A DNA stretch of 64,000 nt from Afipia felis ATCC 53690. GTDB taxonomy: Bacteria; Pseudomonadota; Alphaproteobacteria; Rhizobiales; Xanthobacteraceae. The stretch is from assembly GCF_000314735.2 (NCBI RefSeq), contig NZ_KB375270.1, positions 2,108,001 to 2,172,000 of the forward strand. Direction: 5' to 3'. Within the stretch, counting starts at the first letter, position 1, and every line of letters begins with the position of its first letter. The position numbers were made by a program, and so were the translations under genes. Below, piece after piece: positions 40,238 through 48,883 of the stretch. A model generated the notes under the pieces. The model saw only the letters and a list, made by a program, of their open reading frames with translations. It was not told where the DNA came from and made no database searches.

Positions 40238-40732
40238 TTACGAACTGGCGTTGAGCACCGTGACCGCGCGGCGGTTCTGCGACCAGCAGGAGATGTCGTT
40301 ACACACCGCCACCGGGCGTTCCTTGCCGTAGGAGATCGTGCGCATGCGGCTCGCATTGATGCCGCGCGAGACCAGGAAGTTTCGCACCGATTGGGCACGC
40401 TTGGCGCCGAGCGCGATGTTGTATTCGCGGGTACCGCGTTCGTCGGCATGGCCTTCGATGGTGAAGCTGTAGCGCGGGTACTGTTGTAGCCACTGGGCCT
40501 GCTTCTCGAGGGTGTTGATCGCCTGCTGCGACAGTTCGGTCTGGTCGCTGTCGAAGAACACGCGGTCGCCGACGTTGACCACGAAGTCCTGCTGGCTGCC
40601 TGGCGTCGCAGCACCGGCCATGCCGTTGCCGTTCAGGTCGCCGTTCTTGTTGGCGCAGGCGCCCATCGAAAGGGCCACGACCAAGACGGCCGCCAGTTTG
40701 AATCCTTGGAGGATACGCATTTGGGAGAACAT
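40238..40732 (-). CDS. pal: Peptidoglycan-associated lipoprotein Pal
   Basis: 164 residues from ATG 40732, preceded by GGAG; the open frame upstream is not coding. Lipobox LSMGACANK puts the lipidated Cys near residue 24. The OmpA-like domain covers residues 55-164, with the peptidoglycan (DAP) binding loop in TIEGHADERGTREYNIALGAKRAQSVRN. Pal anchors the outer membrane to the wall and interacts with TolB. It is separated from tolB by 244 bases that include a terminator, so it needs a promoter of its own. Confidence 0.97.
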   Translation of the reverse strand: MFSQMRILQGFKLAAVLVVALSMGACANKNGDLNGNGMAGAATPGSQQDFVVNVGDRVFFDSDQTELSQQAINTLEKQAQWLQQYPRYSFTIEGHADERGTREYNIALGAKRAQSVRNFLVSRGINASRMRTISYGKERPVAVCNDISCWSQNRRAVTVLNASS

Positions 40733-40910
40733 TCCGGAGCCTCCACGCTCGGGTTTTTTGAACAGATTTCGGTCTACGCCCGCTTGGTTAAGCGAACGTT
40801 CCGTCAACCTTGATGAGCCGTTGCCAAAGCCCCTCAAATGCCCCTGAATCGCTTAAAGCAATGGCGATGGTTAATAGGGTGTAAATGTGGCGCGACGTTG
40901 AAGCCCAGAA

Positions 40911-40944
40911 AAAGGCCCGCGCGGAACATCCGCGCGGGCCTTTT
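40911..40944 (-). terminator. Strong rho-independent terminator after tolB
   Basis: AAAGGCCCGCGCGGA at 40911-40925, loop ACA, TCCGCGCGGGCCTTT at 40929-40943. The 15-base stem with an A/T tract on both sides ends the tolQRAB transcript before pal. Confidence 0.92.
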
Positions 40945-40976
40945 GAAAAATCGGATCAGCTGAGTCCCTGTTCCGT

Positions 40977-42320
40977 TCAGGACAGCAGCGGCGACCATGC
41001 CGGGTCGGACGCGAAACCCGGCGTCGGAACCTTGAGTTCATTGCGGCCGGAGATATCCACGGTGAACAGATTGGGGCCCGCACCGAGGTCGCGGAAGAAC
41101 ATCACCACGCGGCCGTTCGGCGCAAATGTCGGACCTTCATTGTGGAAGCCCGAGGTGAGAATGCGTTCGCCTGATCCGTCCGGCTTCATGATGCCGATGG
41201 CGAACTGGCCGCCACCCTGCTTGGTGAAAGCGATGTAGTCGCCACGCGGCGACCAGACCGGCGTCGAGTAGCTGCCGTCACCGAACGAGATGCGCTGCGC
41301 TGCGCCGCCGCCTGCTCCCATCACGTAGATCTGCGGCTTGCCGCCACGATCGCTCTCGAAGCAGATACGCGAGCCATCCGGGGCGTAGGACGGCGAGGTG
41401 TCGATCGCCGGCGTGTCGGTCAGACGGGTGGTCGATTTCGAGCGCAGGTCCATCACATAGAGATTGGAATTGCCGCCCTGCTGCAGGCTCATGATGATGC
41501 GCTGGCCGTCCGGCGAGAAACGCGGCGCGAACGACATGCCGGGGAAGTTGCCGACAATCTCGCGCTGGCCGGTTTCGACGTTGAACAGATAGACGCGCGG
41601 ATCACCGCCGCCGAATTCCATGTAGGTGATTTCCTGCGTGGACGGCGAGAAGCGCGGCGTCAGCACGAGATCAGCGCCACGCGTCAGATAGCGCACGTTG
41701 GCGCCGTCCTGATCCATCATCGCGAGCCGCTTGACGCGACGCTGCGCCGGACCGGACTCGTCGACGAACACCACGCGGCTGTCGAAATAGCCCTTCTCGC
41801 CGGTGAGACGCTCGTAGATCTGGTCGGAAATGATGTGGGCCACGCGCCGCCACGACTCGGGCGAAGTGAAATATTGCTGGCCGGTGAGTTGCTGCGCGGC
41901 CGGCACGTCCCACAGCCGGAATTCCGCCTTGAGGCGGCCGTCGCCCTGCCGCGTGGCGCGGCCGGTGACGAGCGCCTGCGCGTTGATCTGCCGCCAGCTC
42001 GGAAACTGCGGCGGCACGTCGATGTTGGAGATGCGTTCGATATAAGCCGCCTGATCGATCGGCGCAAACAGGCCGCTGCGCTTGAGATTGTTGGTGATGA
42101 CGGAGGCGATGCCCGCGCTGACCTCGCCATCGCTTTGGCCACCCGCGACGAAATTCGGGATCGCGATCGGGATCGGCTGGAAGTTGCCCTGGTCAACCTG
42201 AACGCGGACCTGCGCAAACGCCTTGCTGAGCGGCGCGGCCACAAGGCCCGCTGCCGTTGCGCCGACCAGTTGCCGGCGCGTCATCTTGAATGTCATGGGC
42301 GTTACGTCGTCCTTGCTCAT
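40977..42320 (-). CDS. tolB: Tol-Pal system beta propeller protein TolB
   Basis: 447 residues from ATG 42320; the frame is open up to 42605 but that part overlaps tolA. N-terminal signal contains [23 protein letters not shown], with a twin-arginine-like RR rather than a simple Sec leader. An alpha/beta domain (about 35-170) is followed by a six-bladed beta-propeller with repeats such as [36 protein letters not shown] and [10 protein letters not shown]. TolB is periplasmic and binds Pal and TolA. tolA ends 36 bases upstream. Confidence 0.96.
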   Translation of the reverse strand: MSKDDVTPMTFKMTRRQLVGATAAGLVAAPLSKAFAQVRVQVDQGNFQPIPIAIPNFVAGGQSDGEVSAGIASVITNNLKRSGLFAPIDQAAYIERISNIDVPPQFPSWRQINAQALVTGRATRQGDGRLKAEFRLWDVPAAQQLTGQQYFTSPESWRRVAHIISDQIYERLTGEKGYFDSRVVFVDESGPAQRRVKRLAMMDQDGANVRYLTRGADLVLTPRFSPSTQEITYMEFGGGDPRVYLFNVETGQREIVGNFPGMSFAPRFSPDGQRIIMSLQQGGNSNLYVMDLRSKSTTRLTDTPAIDTSPSYAPDGSRICFESDRGGKPQIYVMGAGGGAAQRISFGDGSYSTPVWSPRGDYIAFTKQGGGQFAIGIMKPDGSGERILTSGFHNEGPTFAPNGRVVMFFRDLGAGPNLFTVDISGRNELKVPTPGFASDPAWSPLLS

Positions 42321-42355
42321 CGGATCATGTTCCTGCGCGCATATTACGCGACTGT

Positions 42356-43297
42356 TTAAGAAGTACGTTCGGTGAAAACGGGCTCGAAGAATTTCCATTC
42401 GTTGAAGAACGCCGCCGGCAGCTTGTAGGGCTGGCACTCGATGATCGCGCGGCGCGCGCTCTCCTGATAGACGCGGAAATACGGCGTGTTGGTGCCGGGC
42501 AGCGGCACCGGCATCGCCTCGAGCGTGCCGTCCTGCTTCAGACGGACATCGAAGCTCGCCTGAATCTGCTGCGCCTCGATGCCGCCGTAAGGCTTTTTCC
42601 AGCAACGCTCGACCTGCTGCTTGAACATCGAGCCCCAGGTCGCCGAGTTGTCGGCGGAGCGGCCGTGCGAGAGACCGAGCGCGGCCTGCGAATTCAATTC
42701 CGAGCCGGTCATCGACTGCCGCGTCGGATCGCGCTTGTCGAGCAGTGCCGCGATCTTGGTCTGATCGAACACGCGCTCGTGCTTTTCCTTCGGCGGCGGC
42801 GGAGGCTTCGCCTGCGCCTGCTGCTTCTTCGGCTCAGGCTTTTTCGCCTGCTCCTTCTTCAGCGCTTCGGCAATGGGATCAACCTTCGCCGGGTCGGGCT
42901 TCTTTTCCGCCGGCTTGGTTTCTTCCTTTGGCTTTTCCTGCGCGACAGGCTTCGGCGGCTCCGGCTTTTTCTCAACCGGCTTTTCAACGGGCTTCGGCGG
43001 AGGCTCTGGCGCGGTGTCGGTCACGACCGGAGGCTTCTTGTCGTCGATCTTGCCGACCGGATCGTCCTGCGGCGGCGTTGCATCGGCGACTTTCTCGACG
43101 AGCGGCTTCGTCACTTCCTTCTTGCCGGTCTTGATACCCTGCGTGACCTTGGCGAACTGATCGGCGGAAATGATATCGACGGGCAGCGACTCTTCAGGAG
43201 TCGTCTCGAAGGGCTTCGTCGCGAACGAAACCAGACCCCAGCCAATCACCAGAGCGTGCAAAGCGACAGACGCTGCAAGTGTCCGGTCGATCTTCAC
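42356..43297 (-). CDS. tolA: Cell envelope integrity protein TolA
   Basis: 313 residues from GTG 43297 with GGGGAG seven bases upstream, starting two bases after the tolR stop. One N-terminal membrane helix ([17 protein letters not shown]). Residues 45-155 are the long Pro/Lys/Glu-rich periplasmic rod, here Pro-rich rather than the Ala-rich helix of E. coli. The C-terminal domain ([36 protein letters not shown]) binds Pal and phage in other species. Part of tolQRAB. Confidence 0.93.
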   Translation of the reverse strand: MKIDRTLAASVALHALVIGWGLVSFATKPFETTPEESLPVDIISADQFAKVTQGIKTGKKEVTKPLVEKVADATPPQDDPVGKIDDKKPPVVTDTAPEPPPKPVEKPVEKKPEPPKPVAQEKPKEETKPAEKKPDPAKVDPIAEALKKEQAKKPEPKKQQAQAKPPPPPKEKHERVFDQTKIAALLDKRDPTRQSMTGSELNSQAALGLSHGRSADNSATWGSMFKQQVERCWKKPYGGIEAQQIQASFDVRLKQDGTLEAMPVPLPGTNTPYFRVYQESARRAIIECQPYKLPAAFFNEWKFFEPVFTERTS

Positions 43298-43298
43298 C

Positions 43299-43751
43299 TC
43301 AGCTCCCCTGCTCGACCTCGGTGACCAGAGCAACGTGCTTGAATCCGGCAGCCGACAAGCGGCCCATCACCTTCATGATCGTGCCGTAGTCGGCCTTGGT
43401 ATCGCCGCGCACGAAAATGCGTTCTTCGGTGCCGCCGCGCGCGTCGGTAACAGCCTTCAGCTTCGGCACGAGTTCGTCGGCAGAGATTTCGGTGTTGTTG
43501 AGAAAGATCTTGCCGGACACCTGTACTGACAGCGTCAGCGGCTCCTTGTCCTGATCAAGGCTCTTGGCCGCCGTCTGCGGCAGATCGAGTGGCACGCCGA
43601 CGGTGAGCAGCGGCGCGGACACCATGAAGATGATGAGCAGCACGAGCATCACGTCCACCATCGGCGTGACGTTGATCTCGGCCATGACGTGCGCGCGCTG
43701 ATGACGGCGTCGACCGCCACCGCCTGCTCCCCCGCCCATGCTCATGCCCAT
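43299..43751 (-). CDS. tolR: Biopolymer transport protein TolR
   Basis: 150 residues. Single membrane helix near residues 30-50; the proton-pathway Asp is in TPMVDVMLVLLIIFMV near residue 32. A Gly-rich leader MSMGGGAGGGGRRRHQR precedes it. The periplasmic domain (DKEPLTLSVQVSGKIFLNNTEIS) follows. TolQ and TolR form the proton-driven motor that energises TolA. tolA starts two bases after its stop and tolQ ends 20 bases before its start. Confidence 0.97.
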   Translation of the reverse strand: MGMSMGGGAGGGGRRRHQRAHVMAEINVTPMVDVMLVLLIIFMVSAPLLTVGVPLDLPQTAAKSLDQDKEPLTLSVQVSGKIFLNNTEISADELVPKLKAVTDARGGTEERIFVRGDTKADYGTIMKVMGRLSAAGFKHVALVTEVEQGS

Positions 43752-43771
43752 GATCGTTGACCCGTCGTGCT

Positions 43772-44485
43772 TTACGCCCGCTCGTCGATCTGACGAGACA
43801 GGATCGCGGAGAACTCGTCGGCGAAACCTTCCAGGCGCTGGGCCTGCCGGTTCACCTCGGACGTGAACTTATTGTAGAAAATTGTCGCCGGAATGGCGGC
43901 GATCAGGCCGACCGCTGTCGCGAACAGCGCCTCGGCGATGCCCGGCGCGACCACCGCGAGCGAGGTGTTCTTCGAAGCCGCAATCGACTGGAAGCTCGAC
44001 ATGATGCCCCAGACGGTGCCGAACAGGCCGACGAAGGGACCCGCGGAGCCGACAGTCGCGAGCACCAGCAAGCGGCGATCGAGCCGCTCGATCTCGCGCG
44101 CGATCGACACGCTCATCACCTTGTCGATGCGGGTCTGCAGACCCGCGAAGGAACGGGAGTGGCTTTCGAACGAACGCTTCCATTCACGCATCGCCGCGAC
44201 GAACAGCGCCGCCATCGAATGCGTGGGCTTCGCCGACAGCGCGCGGTAGAGATCGTCGATCGACTGACCCGACCAGAACGCCTGCTCGAAACGATCCATC
44301 GCGCGCCGCGTGCGCGCGTAGAGGAATGTCTTGTCGATCGCGATCGCCCAGACCCAGACTGAACAACTCAGCAGGCCGAGCATCACGAATTTGACGACGA
44401 TATGCGCCTGCCAGAACAGCGAGATCAGCGATACGTCGGAGGAGGCCACCGGCAGGGCGGACTGTGCCACGTCGGCTGGGTTCAT
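43772..44485 (-). CDS. tolQ: Tol-Pal system protein TolQ
   Basis: 237 residues from ATG 44485; the frame is open to 44671 without start features. Three membrane helices: near residue 25-45, GSAGPFVGLFGTVWGIM near 135 and the last near 175 (FATAVGLIAAIPATIFYN). It forms the ion channel with TolR. First gene of tolQRAB in this strand; an upstream 390-base region holds the CtrA-box and a terminator of the next gene. Confidence 0.96.
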   Translation of the reverse strand: MNPADVAQSALPVASSDVSLISLFWQAHIVVKFVMLGLLSCSVWVWAIAIDKTFLYARTRRAMDRFEQAFWSGQSIDDLYRALSAKPTHSMAALFVAAMREWKRSFESHSRSFAGLQTRIDKVMSVSIAREIERLDRRLLVLATVGSAGPFVGLFGTVWGIMSSFQSIAASKNTSLAVVAPGIAEALFATAVGLIAAIPATIFYNKFTSEVNRQAQRLEGFADEFSAILSRQIDERA

Positions 44486-44803
44486 GGTCGGGATCCTCTC
44501 AACGCAATAATCTCCAAAATGATTGCGGGAGCGCGACAACGGCTGCGCAACCCCGTGGGGTGCCGCAAAAAAGCGCCGGCACGGCCGGAACGTCGGATCG
44601 GAACAAGAGCCGCTGTCATGTTCGCACGGAACGGCCTCCCCAAGGCCGGCTCCTCCATCCTCCGCCAACATGTCAAAACAAGGGCTGTCGGCGCTGTTTC
44701 GGCCGCTTCACCAGACGCCCCGCGTGGTTAAAAGGGGGTTAAGACCGCCATTTTTAACCGCCAAAAGGTCTGCCTGATCAAGGCTAATCCGCCTCCATAA
44801 GCA
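44486..44803. other. Gene-free region upstream of tolQ
   Basis: 318 bases between the tolQ start and the terminator of the DUF2852 gene. It contains a CtrA-type box (listed separately) and a third TTAACC that forms an inverted repeat with it at 44752-44759. No reading frame with gene-like features was found. The tolQ promoter must be here. Confidence 0.45.
44727..44742 (-). promoter_or_regulatory. CtrA binding site upstream of tolQ
   Basis: On the minus strand: TTAAC, six bases, TTAAC, a full match to the CtrA recognition sequence TTAA-N7-TTAA. It lies 242 bases upstream of the tolQ ATG in the only intergenic region leading to it. CtrA is the cell-cycle response regulator of alphaproteobacteria and controls tol-pal in Caulobacter (recalled). 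Confidence 0.55.
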
Positions 44804-44838
44804 AAACCGCCCGCCTGGGAGGACCAGGCGGGCGGTTT
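44804..44838 (-). terminator. Strong terminator of the DUF2852 gene
   Basis: AAACCGCCCGCCTGG at 44804-44818, loop GAGGA, CCAGGCGGGCGGTTT at 44824-44838. It isolates the DUF2852 transcript from tolQ. Confidence 0.9.
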
Positions 44839-44876
44839 GGAGAGGCATCAGCTGAGTGCAGGGTGGGACGGCCGTC

Positions 44877-45377
44877 CTAGCCCTGCGGCGTAGGTGCTTC
44901 GGGCGAGGCCGGACGCTGGCGGTGCTGGGCCATGAAGGCGTCGAACTCCTCCTTGTCCTTGGCCTGACGCAGGCGATCGAGGAATTCGCGGAATTCCTTC
45001 TGCTCCTCCTCGAGACGGCGCAGCGTCTCCATGCGGTATTCGTCGAAGGCGCGGTTGCCGCTCGACGGACCCCAGAAGCCGAAGCCCCGGCCATCCATGC
45101 GGTCGCGCATCCGTTCCATCTTCCACTGCATGCGTTCCATCTTGTCGGCGAAGCGTCCGTAACGGTGATGTCCACAACCCATTTTTCTGCTCCAGAACGT
45201 GTATGCGAGCGCCGCGAGACCAAGCGGCCACCAGACGATGAAACCGGCGATGACGATCAGGATCGAGGCCGGGTGGCATGACCGGCGCCATTCGTGATCG
45301 TGCCAGCGCATGTCGTTGGGCGGAGGACCGCCCCAACCTGGCCGGCCTGAGCGGTCGAAGTCTGCGGTATTCGTCAT
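44877..45377 (-). CDS. DUF2852 domain protein
   Basis: 166 residues. A single membrane helix near residues 35-60 (SILIVIAGFIVWWPLGLAALAYTFW) follows a His/Arg-rich N-terminus. The cytoplasmic part is highly charged (GRFADKMERMQWKMERM, coiled-coil-like) and ends with RRLEEEQKEFREFLDRLRQAKDKEEFDAFM. The DUF2852 family in Rhizobiales has no known function. It is not a tol-pal component. It has a strong terminator and a near-perfect palindrome 20 bases upstream of its start, matching one at the neighbouring TetR gene. Confidence 0.85.
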   Translation of the reverse strand: MTNTADFDRSGRPGWGGPPPNDMRWHDHEWRRSCHPASILIVIAGFIVWWPLGLAALAYTFWSRKMGCGHHRYGRFADKMERMQWKMERMRDRMDGRGFGFWGPSSGNRAFDEYRMETLRRLEEEQKEFREFLDRLRQAKDKEEFDAFMAQHRQRPASPEAPTPQG

Positions 45378-45396
45378 GCGCCTCTCCTCACCGTGA

Positions 45397-45415
45397 ATGT
45401 AAATAACATTTACAT
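45397..45415. promoter_or_regulatory. Palindromic operator upstream of DUF2852 gene
   Basis: ATGTAAAT-AAC-ATTTACAT, eight-base perfect arms. It is 20 bases upstream of the DUF2852 ATG, and 15 of its 19 bases match the palindrome at the TetR gene start (46134-46152), so the same regulator probably binds both. Confidence 0.7.
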
Positions 45416-45478
45416 AGCTAAACCATCCATGCGGATTGTCAAGCGGCGGCGAAATTCACATGCGAGTTATTTTGCGCG

Positions 45479-46135
45479 CTATTTCGACGGCTGCGGTTCC
45501 AGCCGCGCCGGAAAGCCGAGACCCTTCAGGTAGACCAGGACGCCCGCCTCCAGCAGATCCTCGGCCGACATCGGCAGCTTGCGCGAAGCCGCGTCCCCTC
45601 GCCCGAACAGTGAGGCGATGCCGTGCGACAGCGACCAGATGTGCAGCGCCATCATCATCGCGGGCGGGCGCGGCACGTTCGGCGGCGCGAGGGCAATCAG
45701 CCGTTCGGCGGCGGCGCGGATGATCGCAAAGGCGCGCTCGCTTGCGATCAGCAGCGCGGGATTGTCCTGTACAGGCACGCCGGATTCGAACATCGCCGAG
45801 TAATAGGCCGGATGCTCGCGCGCGAAGGCGAGATAGGCCTTGCCGACCCGCGAGAACGCCGCGAACGTATCGGGGCGGCCGTCGTCCCACGCCGCCGAAA
45901 GCTGCTTCTCGAACAGCTCGAATCCCTGCTGCGCAATGCTCGCCAGCAATTCGTCGCGGTCACGGAAATGGCGATAGGGTGCTGCCGGACTGACACCCGC
46001 CGAACGCGCGGCCTCCGCAAAGGTGAAGCCCGCAGGGCCCTTCTGCGCAATGAGGTCGAGGGCCGCTTCGATCAGCGCCTCTTTCAGATTGCCGTGGTGA
46101 TAGCCGCCTTCCCGGCGGCCGCGGTGCCAGCTCAT
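45479..46135 (-). CDS. TetR/AcrR family regulator with WHG-type C-terminal domain
   Basis: 218 residues. HTH at about residues 15-60: ALIEAALDLIAQKGPAGFTFAEAARSAGVSPAAPYRHFRDRDELLASI. The C-terminal domain resembles the TetR_C_33 or WHG type (MMMALHIWSLSHGIASLFG), typical for regulators that sense small hydrophobic molecules. Start ATG at 46135 lies inside the second palindrome, so a bound protein would also cover its own start. The intergenic distance to the DUF2852 gene is 101 bases. Likely regulator of the DUF2852 gene. Confidence 0.88.
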   Translation of the reverse strand: MSWHRGRREGGYHHGNLKEALIEAALDLIAQKGPAGFTFAEAARSAGVSPAAPYRHFRDRDELLASIAQQGFELFEKQLSAAWDDGRPDTFAAFSRVGKAYLAFAREHPAYYSAMFESGVPVQDNPALLIASERAFAIIRAAAERLIALAPPNVPRPPAMMMALHIWSLSHGIASLFGRGDAASRKLPMSAEDLLEAGVLVYLKGLGFPARLEPQPSK

Positions 46136-46152
46136 GTGAATATCTTTAACAT
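46134..46152. promoter_or_regulatory. Palindromic operator overlapping TetR start codon
   Basis: ATGTGAAT-ATC-TTTAACAT. Six of eight arm positions pair, and 15 of 19 bases equal the operator at 45397-45415. Autoregulatory site of the TetR gene by position. Confidence 0.6.
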
Positions 46153-46185
46153 GGCATGCTGCGGAAGCGCCAGCGTGGGCACGGC

Positions 46186-46662
46186 TTAACTGCGCGCATC
46201 CGCATCCTGATCGGCCTTCATCAAGGTCCGCAGCGCCTTCGGAATCGGCCGGGCGCGGCCTTCCGAAACGAAGGCGACCTTGACCTTGGCCTCGATCAAA
46301 AGTTCGTCGCCGCGCCGCACCTCCTGCGCGAGCATCATCGAGGCGCCCTTCACCTCGTGCGGAGTCGTCGTGACGGTCAGAATGTCGTCCATCCGCGCGG
46401 GGCGCAGGAATTCGAGTTGCATCGAGCGCACCACGAAGGCGAAGCCGGGCGCCTCTGCCCCCGCCTCCGCGAACAGCGCGCTCTGCTCGGCACCTAACAG
46501 GCGCAGATAATTGGTCCGCCCGCGCTCCATGAAGCGCAGGAAATTGGCGTGATAGACGATGCCGGAGAAATCGGTGTCCTCGTAATAGACGCGGATCGCC
46601 ATCACATGGCGGCCGTTCACAATTTCACCGTCGAGAGAGAACGAGGCAGGTTTTTCGGTCAT
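46186..46662 (-). CDS. ybgC: Tol-Pal system-associated acyl-CoA thioesterase YbgC
   Basis: 158 residues of the 4HBT hot-dog family. The active-site block YYEDTDFSGIVYHANFLRFMERGRTNYLR near residues 26-54 has the catalytic Asp of DxxGVVYHA. Hydrolyses short acyl-CoA thioesters and is tied to Tol-Pal in many bacteria. In most genomes ybgC stands directly before tolQ; here the DUF2852 and TetR genes intervene. It is 17 bases downstream of ruvB, possibly an operon. Confidence 0.95.
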   Translation of the reverse strand: MTEKPASFSLDGEIVNGRHVMAIRVYYEDTDFSGIVYHANFLRFMERGRTNYLRLLGAEQSALFAEAGAEAPGFAFVVRSMQLEFLRPARMDDILTVTTTPHEVKGASMMLAQEVRRGDELLIEAKVKVAFVSEGRARPIPKALRTLMKADQDADARS

Positions 46663-46679
46663 CGCATCAATCTTGAAAA

Positions 46680-47720
46680 TCAGTCGTCATCGCCATTGAA
46701 CATGCCAAACTGGGCCGGGTCGCGCGAGGGCGCAGCCAGACCCAGATGCCTGAAGGCGTGATCGGTGAGCAACCGTCCGCGCGGGGTGCGCTGCAGATAG
46801 CCGCACTGGATCAGATACGGCTCGATGATGTCTTCGATGGCGTCGCGCGGCTCCGACAGCGCCGCCGCCATGGTCTCGACGCCAACGGGCCCGCCACCGT
46901 AATTGAGCGCGATGGTGGAGAGATAGCGGCGGTCCATCGCATCGAGACCGGCTTTATCTACTTCCAAAGCACCGAGCGCGTGATCGGCGATCGCCCGATC
47001 GATGGCGTCGGCATCCGCGGCTTCGGCGAAATCGCGCACGCGCCGCAACAGCCGTCCCGCGATGCGCGGCGTGCCGCGCGCGCGACGGGCGATCTCGTTG
47101 GCACCGTCTTTCGTCATGCCGATGCCGAGCACACGCGCGCCGCGAGTGACGATCTTTTCAAGCTCGTCCTCGGTGTAGAAATTCAGCCGGAGCGGAATGC
47201 CGAAACGGTCGCGTAGCGGATTAGTAAGCAGCCCCGCGCGCGTCGTCGCGCCCACCAGCGTGAACTTCGCCAGATCGACCTTGACCGAACGCGCCGCAGG
47301 TCCCTCGCCGATCATGAGATCGACCTGGAAATCCTCCATCGCGGGATAGAGAAACTCCTCCACCGCCGGACTAAGGCGATGGATTTCGTCGATGAACAGC
47401 ACGTCGCGTTCTTCGAGATTAGTAAGCAGCGCGACGAGATCGCCCGCCTTCGAGATCACCGGCCCGGATGTGGCGCGAAAACCGACGCCAAGCTCGCGCG
47501 CGACGATCTGCGCCAGCGTGGTTTTGCCCAAACCGGGCGGACCGACGAACAACACGTGGTCGAGCGCTTCCTTGCGCTTGCGCGCGGCGTCGATGAACAC
47601 CTGCAAATTCGCGCGCGCTTGCGCCTGGCCGACGAATTCCGACAGGTTCTGCGGGCGCAATGACGTATCGCCGACATCGTCGGCGCGGCGTTCGGGCGTG
47701 ACGAGACGGGGGCCGCTCAT
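46680..47720 (-). CDS. ruvB: Holliday junction DNA helicase RuvB
   Basis: 346 residues. AAA+ motor of the RuvAB branch-migration complex. Walker [13 protein letters not shown] near residue 59, Walker [13 protein letters not shown] near 110, sensor 1 [19 protein letters not shown] near 155 and winged-helix C-terminus ([25 protein letters not shown]). Overlaps ruvA by 4 bases. Part of ruvCAB. Confidence 0.98.
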   Translation of the reverse strand: MSGPRLVTPERRADDVGDTSLRPQNLSEFVGQAQARANLQVFIDAARKRKEALDHVLFVGPPGLGKTTLAQIVARELGVGFRATSGPVISKAGDLVALLTNLEERDVLFIDEIHRLSPAVEEFLYPAMEDFQVDLMIGEGPAARSVKVDLAKFTLVGATTRAGLLTNPLRDRFGIPLRLNFYTEDELEKIVTRGARVLGIGMTKDGANEIARRARGTPRIAGRLLRRVRDFAEAADADAIDRAIADHALGALEVDKAGLDAMDRRYLSTIALNYGGGPVGVETMAAALSEPRDAIEDIIEPYLIQCGYLQRTPRGRLLTDHAFRHLGLAAPSRDPAQFGMFNGDDD

Positions 47721-48334
47721 TTTGCCAGTTCCTTCAACCCGAGCCGGATGAGCTTGGTTGTCTCCGCACCCTCACCTGCATCGCGTGCAACGCTTGCGAC
47801 CGCCGCCGCCGCCTGCGGCTGGCCATAGCCGAGATTGACCAGCGCGGAAATCGCGTCGCGGATCGGCCCCGGCGCGCGGTCCTCATCCACCGCGCCGGCC
47901 AGATGCACCACCGCCGGATCGACATTGGCGAAGGCGGGGGCCTTATCCTTCAGTTCGGTGACGATGCGCTCGGCAACTTTCGGGCCGACGCCCGGCGTAC
48001 GCGCCACCGCGGCCTTGTCGCGCATCGCGATCGCATTGGCGAGGTCCGACGGCGGCAAGGTCGAGAGCACCGCGAGCGAGACCTTGGCGCCGACGCCCTG
48101 TACGGTCTGCAGCAGGCGAAACCATTCGCGTTCGATATCGGTGCGAAAACCGAACAGCCTGATCTGGTCCTCCCGCACATAGGTCTCGATCGACAGCGCG
48201 GCCGCCTCGCCCGGCGACGGCAGCGCCTGCAGCGTTCGCGCCGAGCAATGGACGAGATAGCCGACGCCTTGCACGTCGAGGATGACGTAGTCCTCGCCGT
48301 AGGAATCGATCAAACCCTTGAGCTTGCCGATCAT
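47717..48334 (-). CDS. ruvA: Holliday junction helicase subunit RuvA
   Basis: 205 residues. Binds the four-way junction and targets RuvB to it. OB domain ([26 protein letters not shown]), HhH motifs ([34 protein letters not shown] near residue 115) and the C-terminal RuvB-binding helical domain are in order. Overlaps ruvB and ruvC by 4 bases each. Confidence 0.97.
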   Translation of the reverse strand: MIGKLKGLIDSYGEDYVILDVQGVGYLVHCSARTLQALPSPGEAAALSIETYVREDQIRLFGFRTDIEREWFRLLQTVQGVGAKVSLAVLSTLPPSDLANAIAMRDKAAVARTPGVGPKVAERIVTELKDKAPAFANVDPAVVHLAGAVDEDRAPGPIRDAISALVNLGYGQPQAAAAVASVARDAGEGAETTKLIRLGLKELAK

Positions 48335-48846
48335 GCGCCCATCACCTTCTGCATCAGCAGCACACTCTGCCGATGATGCGCGTGCGTAATCGCGATGGCG
48401 AGCGCGTCGGCGGCGTCTGGTGTCGTCGGTGCGGCCTTCGGCAGTAGCACGCCCAACATGACGCGGATCTGGTTCTTGTCGGCGTGGCCCGCACCGACCA
48501 CGGTCTTCTTCACCTGATTGGGCGCATATTCGGCGACCGAAATGCCCGCCATTGCCGGGACCAGCATGGCGACGCCGCGCGCCTGCCCGAGCTTGAGCGT
48601 GCCCGCGCCGTCCTTGTTGACGAAGGTCTGCTCGACGGCCGCTTCTAACGGAGAATGTTCGCTCACCACTCTGGCGAGTCCCTCATGGATCGCGAGCAGC
48701 CGCTCTGACAGCGGCAGGCTGTCGCGCGATTCCACGGAACCGCATCCGACATAGATCAGCCGGTTGCCGTCGACATCGATCACCCCCCAGCCGGTGCGGC
48801 GCAGGCCCGGATCGATCCCCAGAATACGAATCGCGCGCGAAGTCAT
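48331..48846 (-). CDS. ruvC: Crossover junction endodeoxyribonuclease RuvC
   Basis: 171 residues. Resolves Holliday junctions. The acidic catalytic residues are visible: D in [12 protein letters not shown] (near residue 11), E in [11 protein letters not shown] (near 71), and [12 protein letters not shown] (near 145). Typical length. The start ATG at 48846 is 38 bases after the mgtE stop. Overlaps ruvA by 4 bases. Confidence 0.97.
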   Translation of the reverse strand: MTSRAIRILGIDPGLRRTGWGVIDVDGNRLIYVGCGSVESRDSLPLSERLLAIHEGLARVVSEHSPLEAAVEQTFVNKDGAGTLKLGQARGVAMLVPAMAGISVAEYAPNQVKKTVVGAGHADKNQIRVMLGVLLPKAAPTTPDAADALAIAITHAHHRQSVLLMQKVMGA

Positions 48847-48883
48847 GCCTTATGATAGCCGAAACCGCCGCAAAGGTCCGGCA

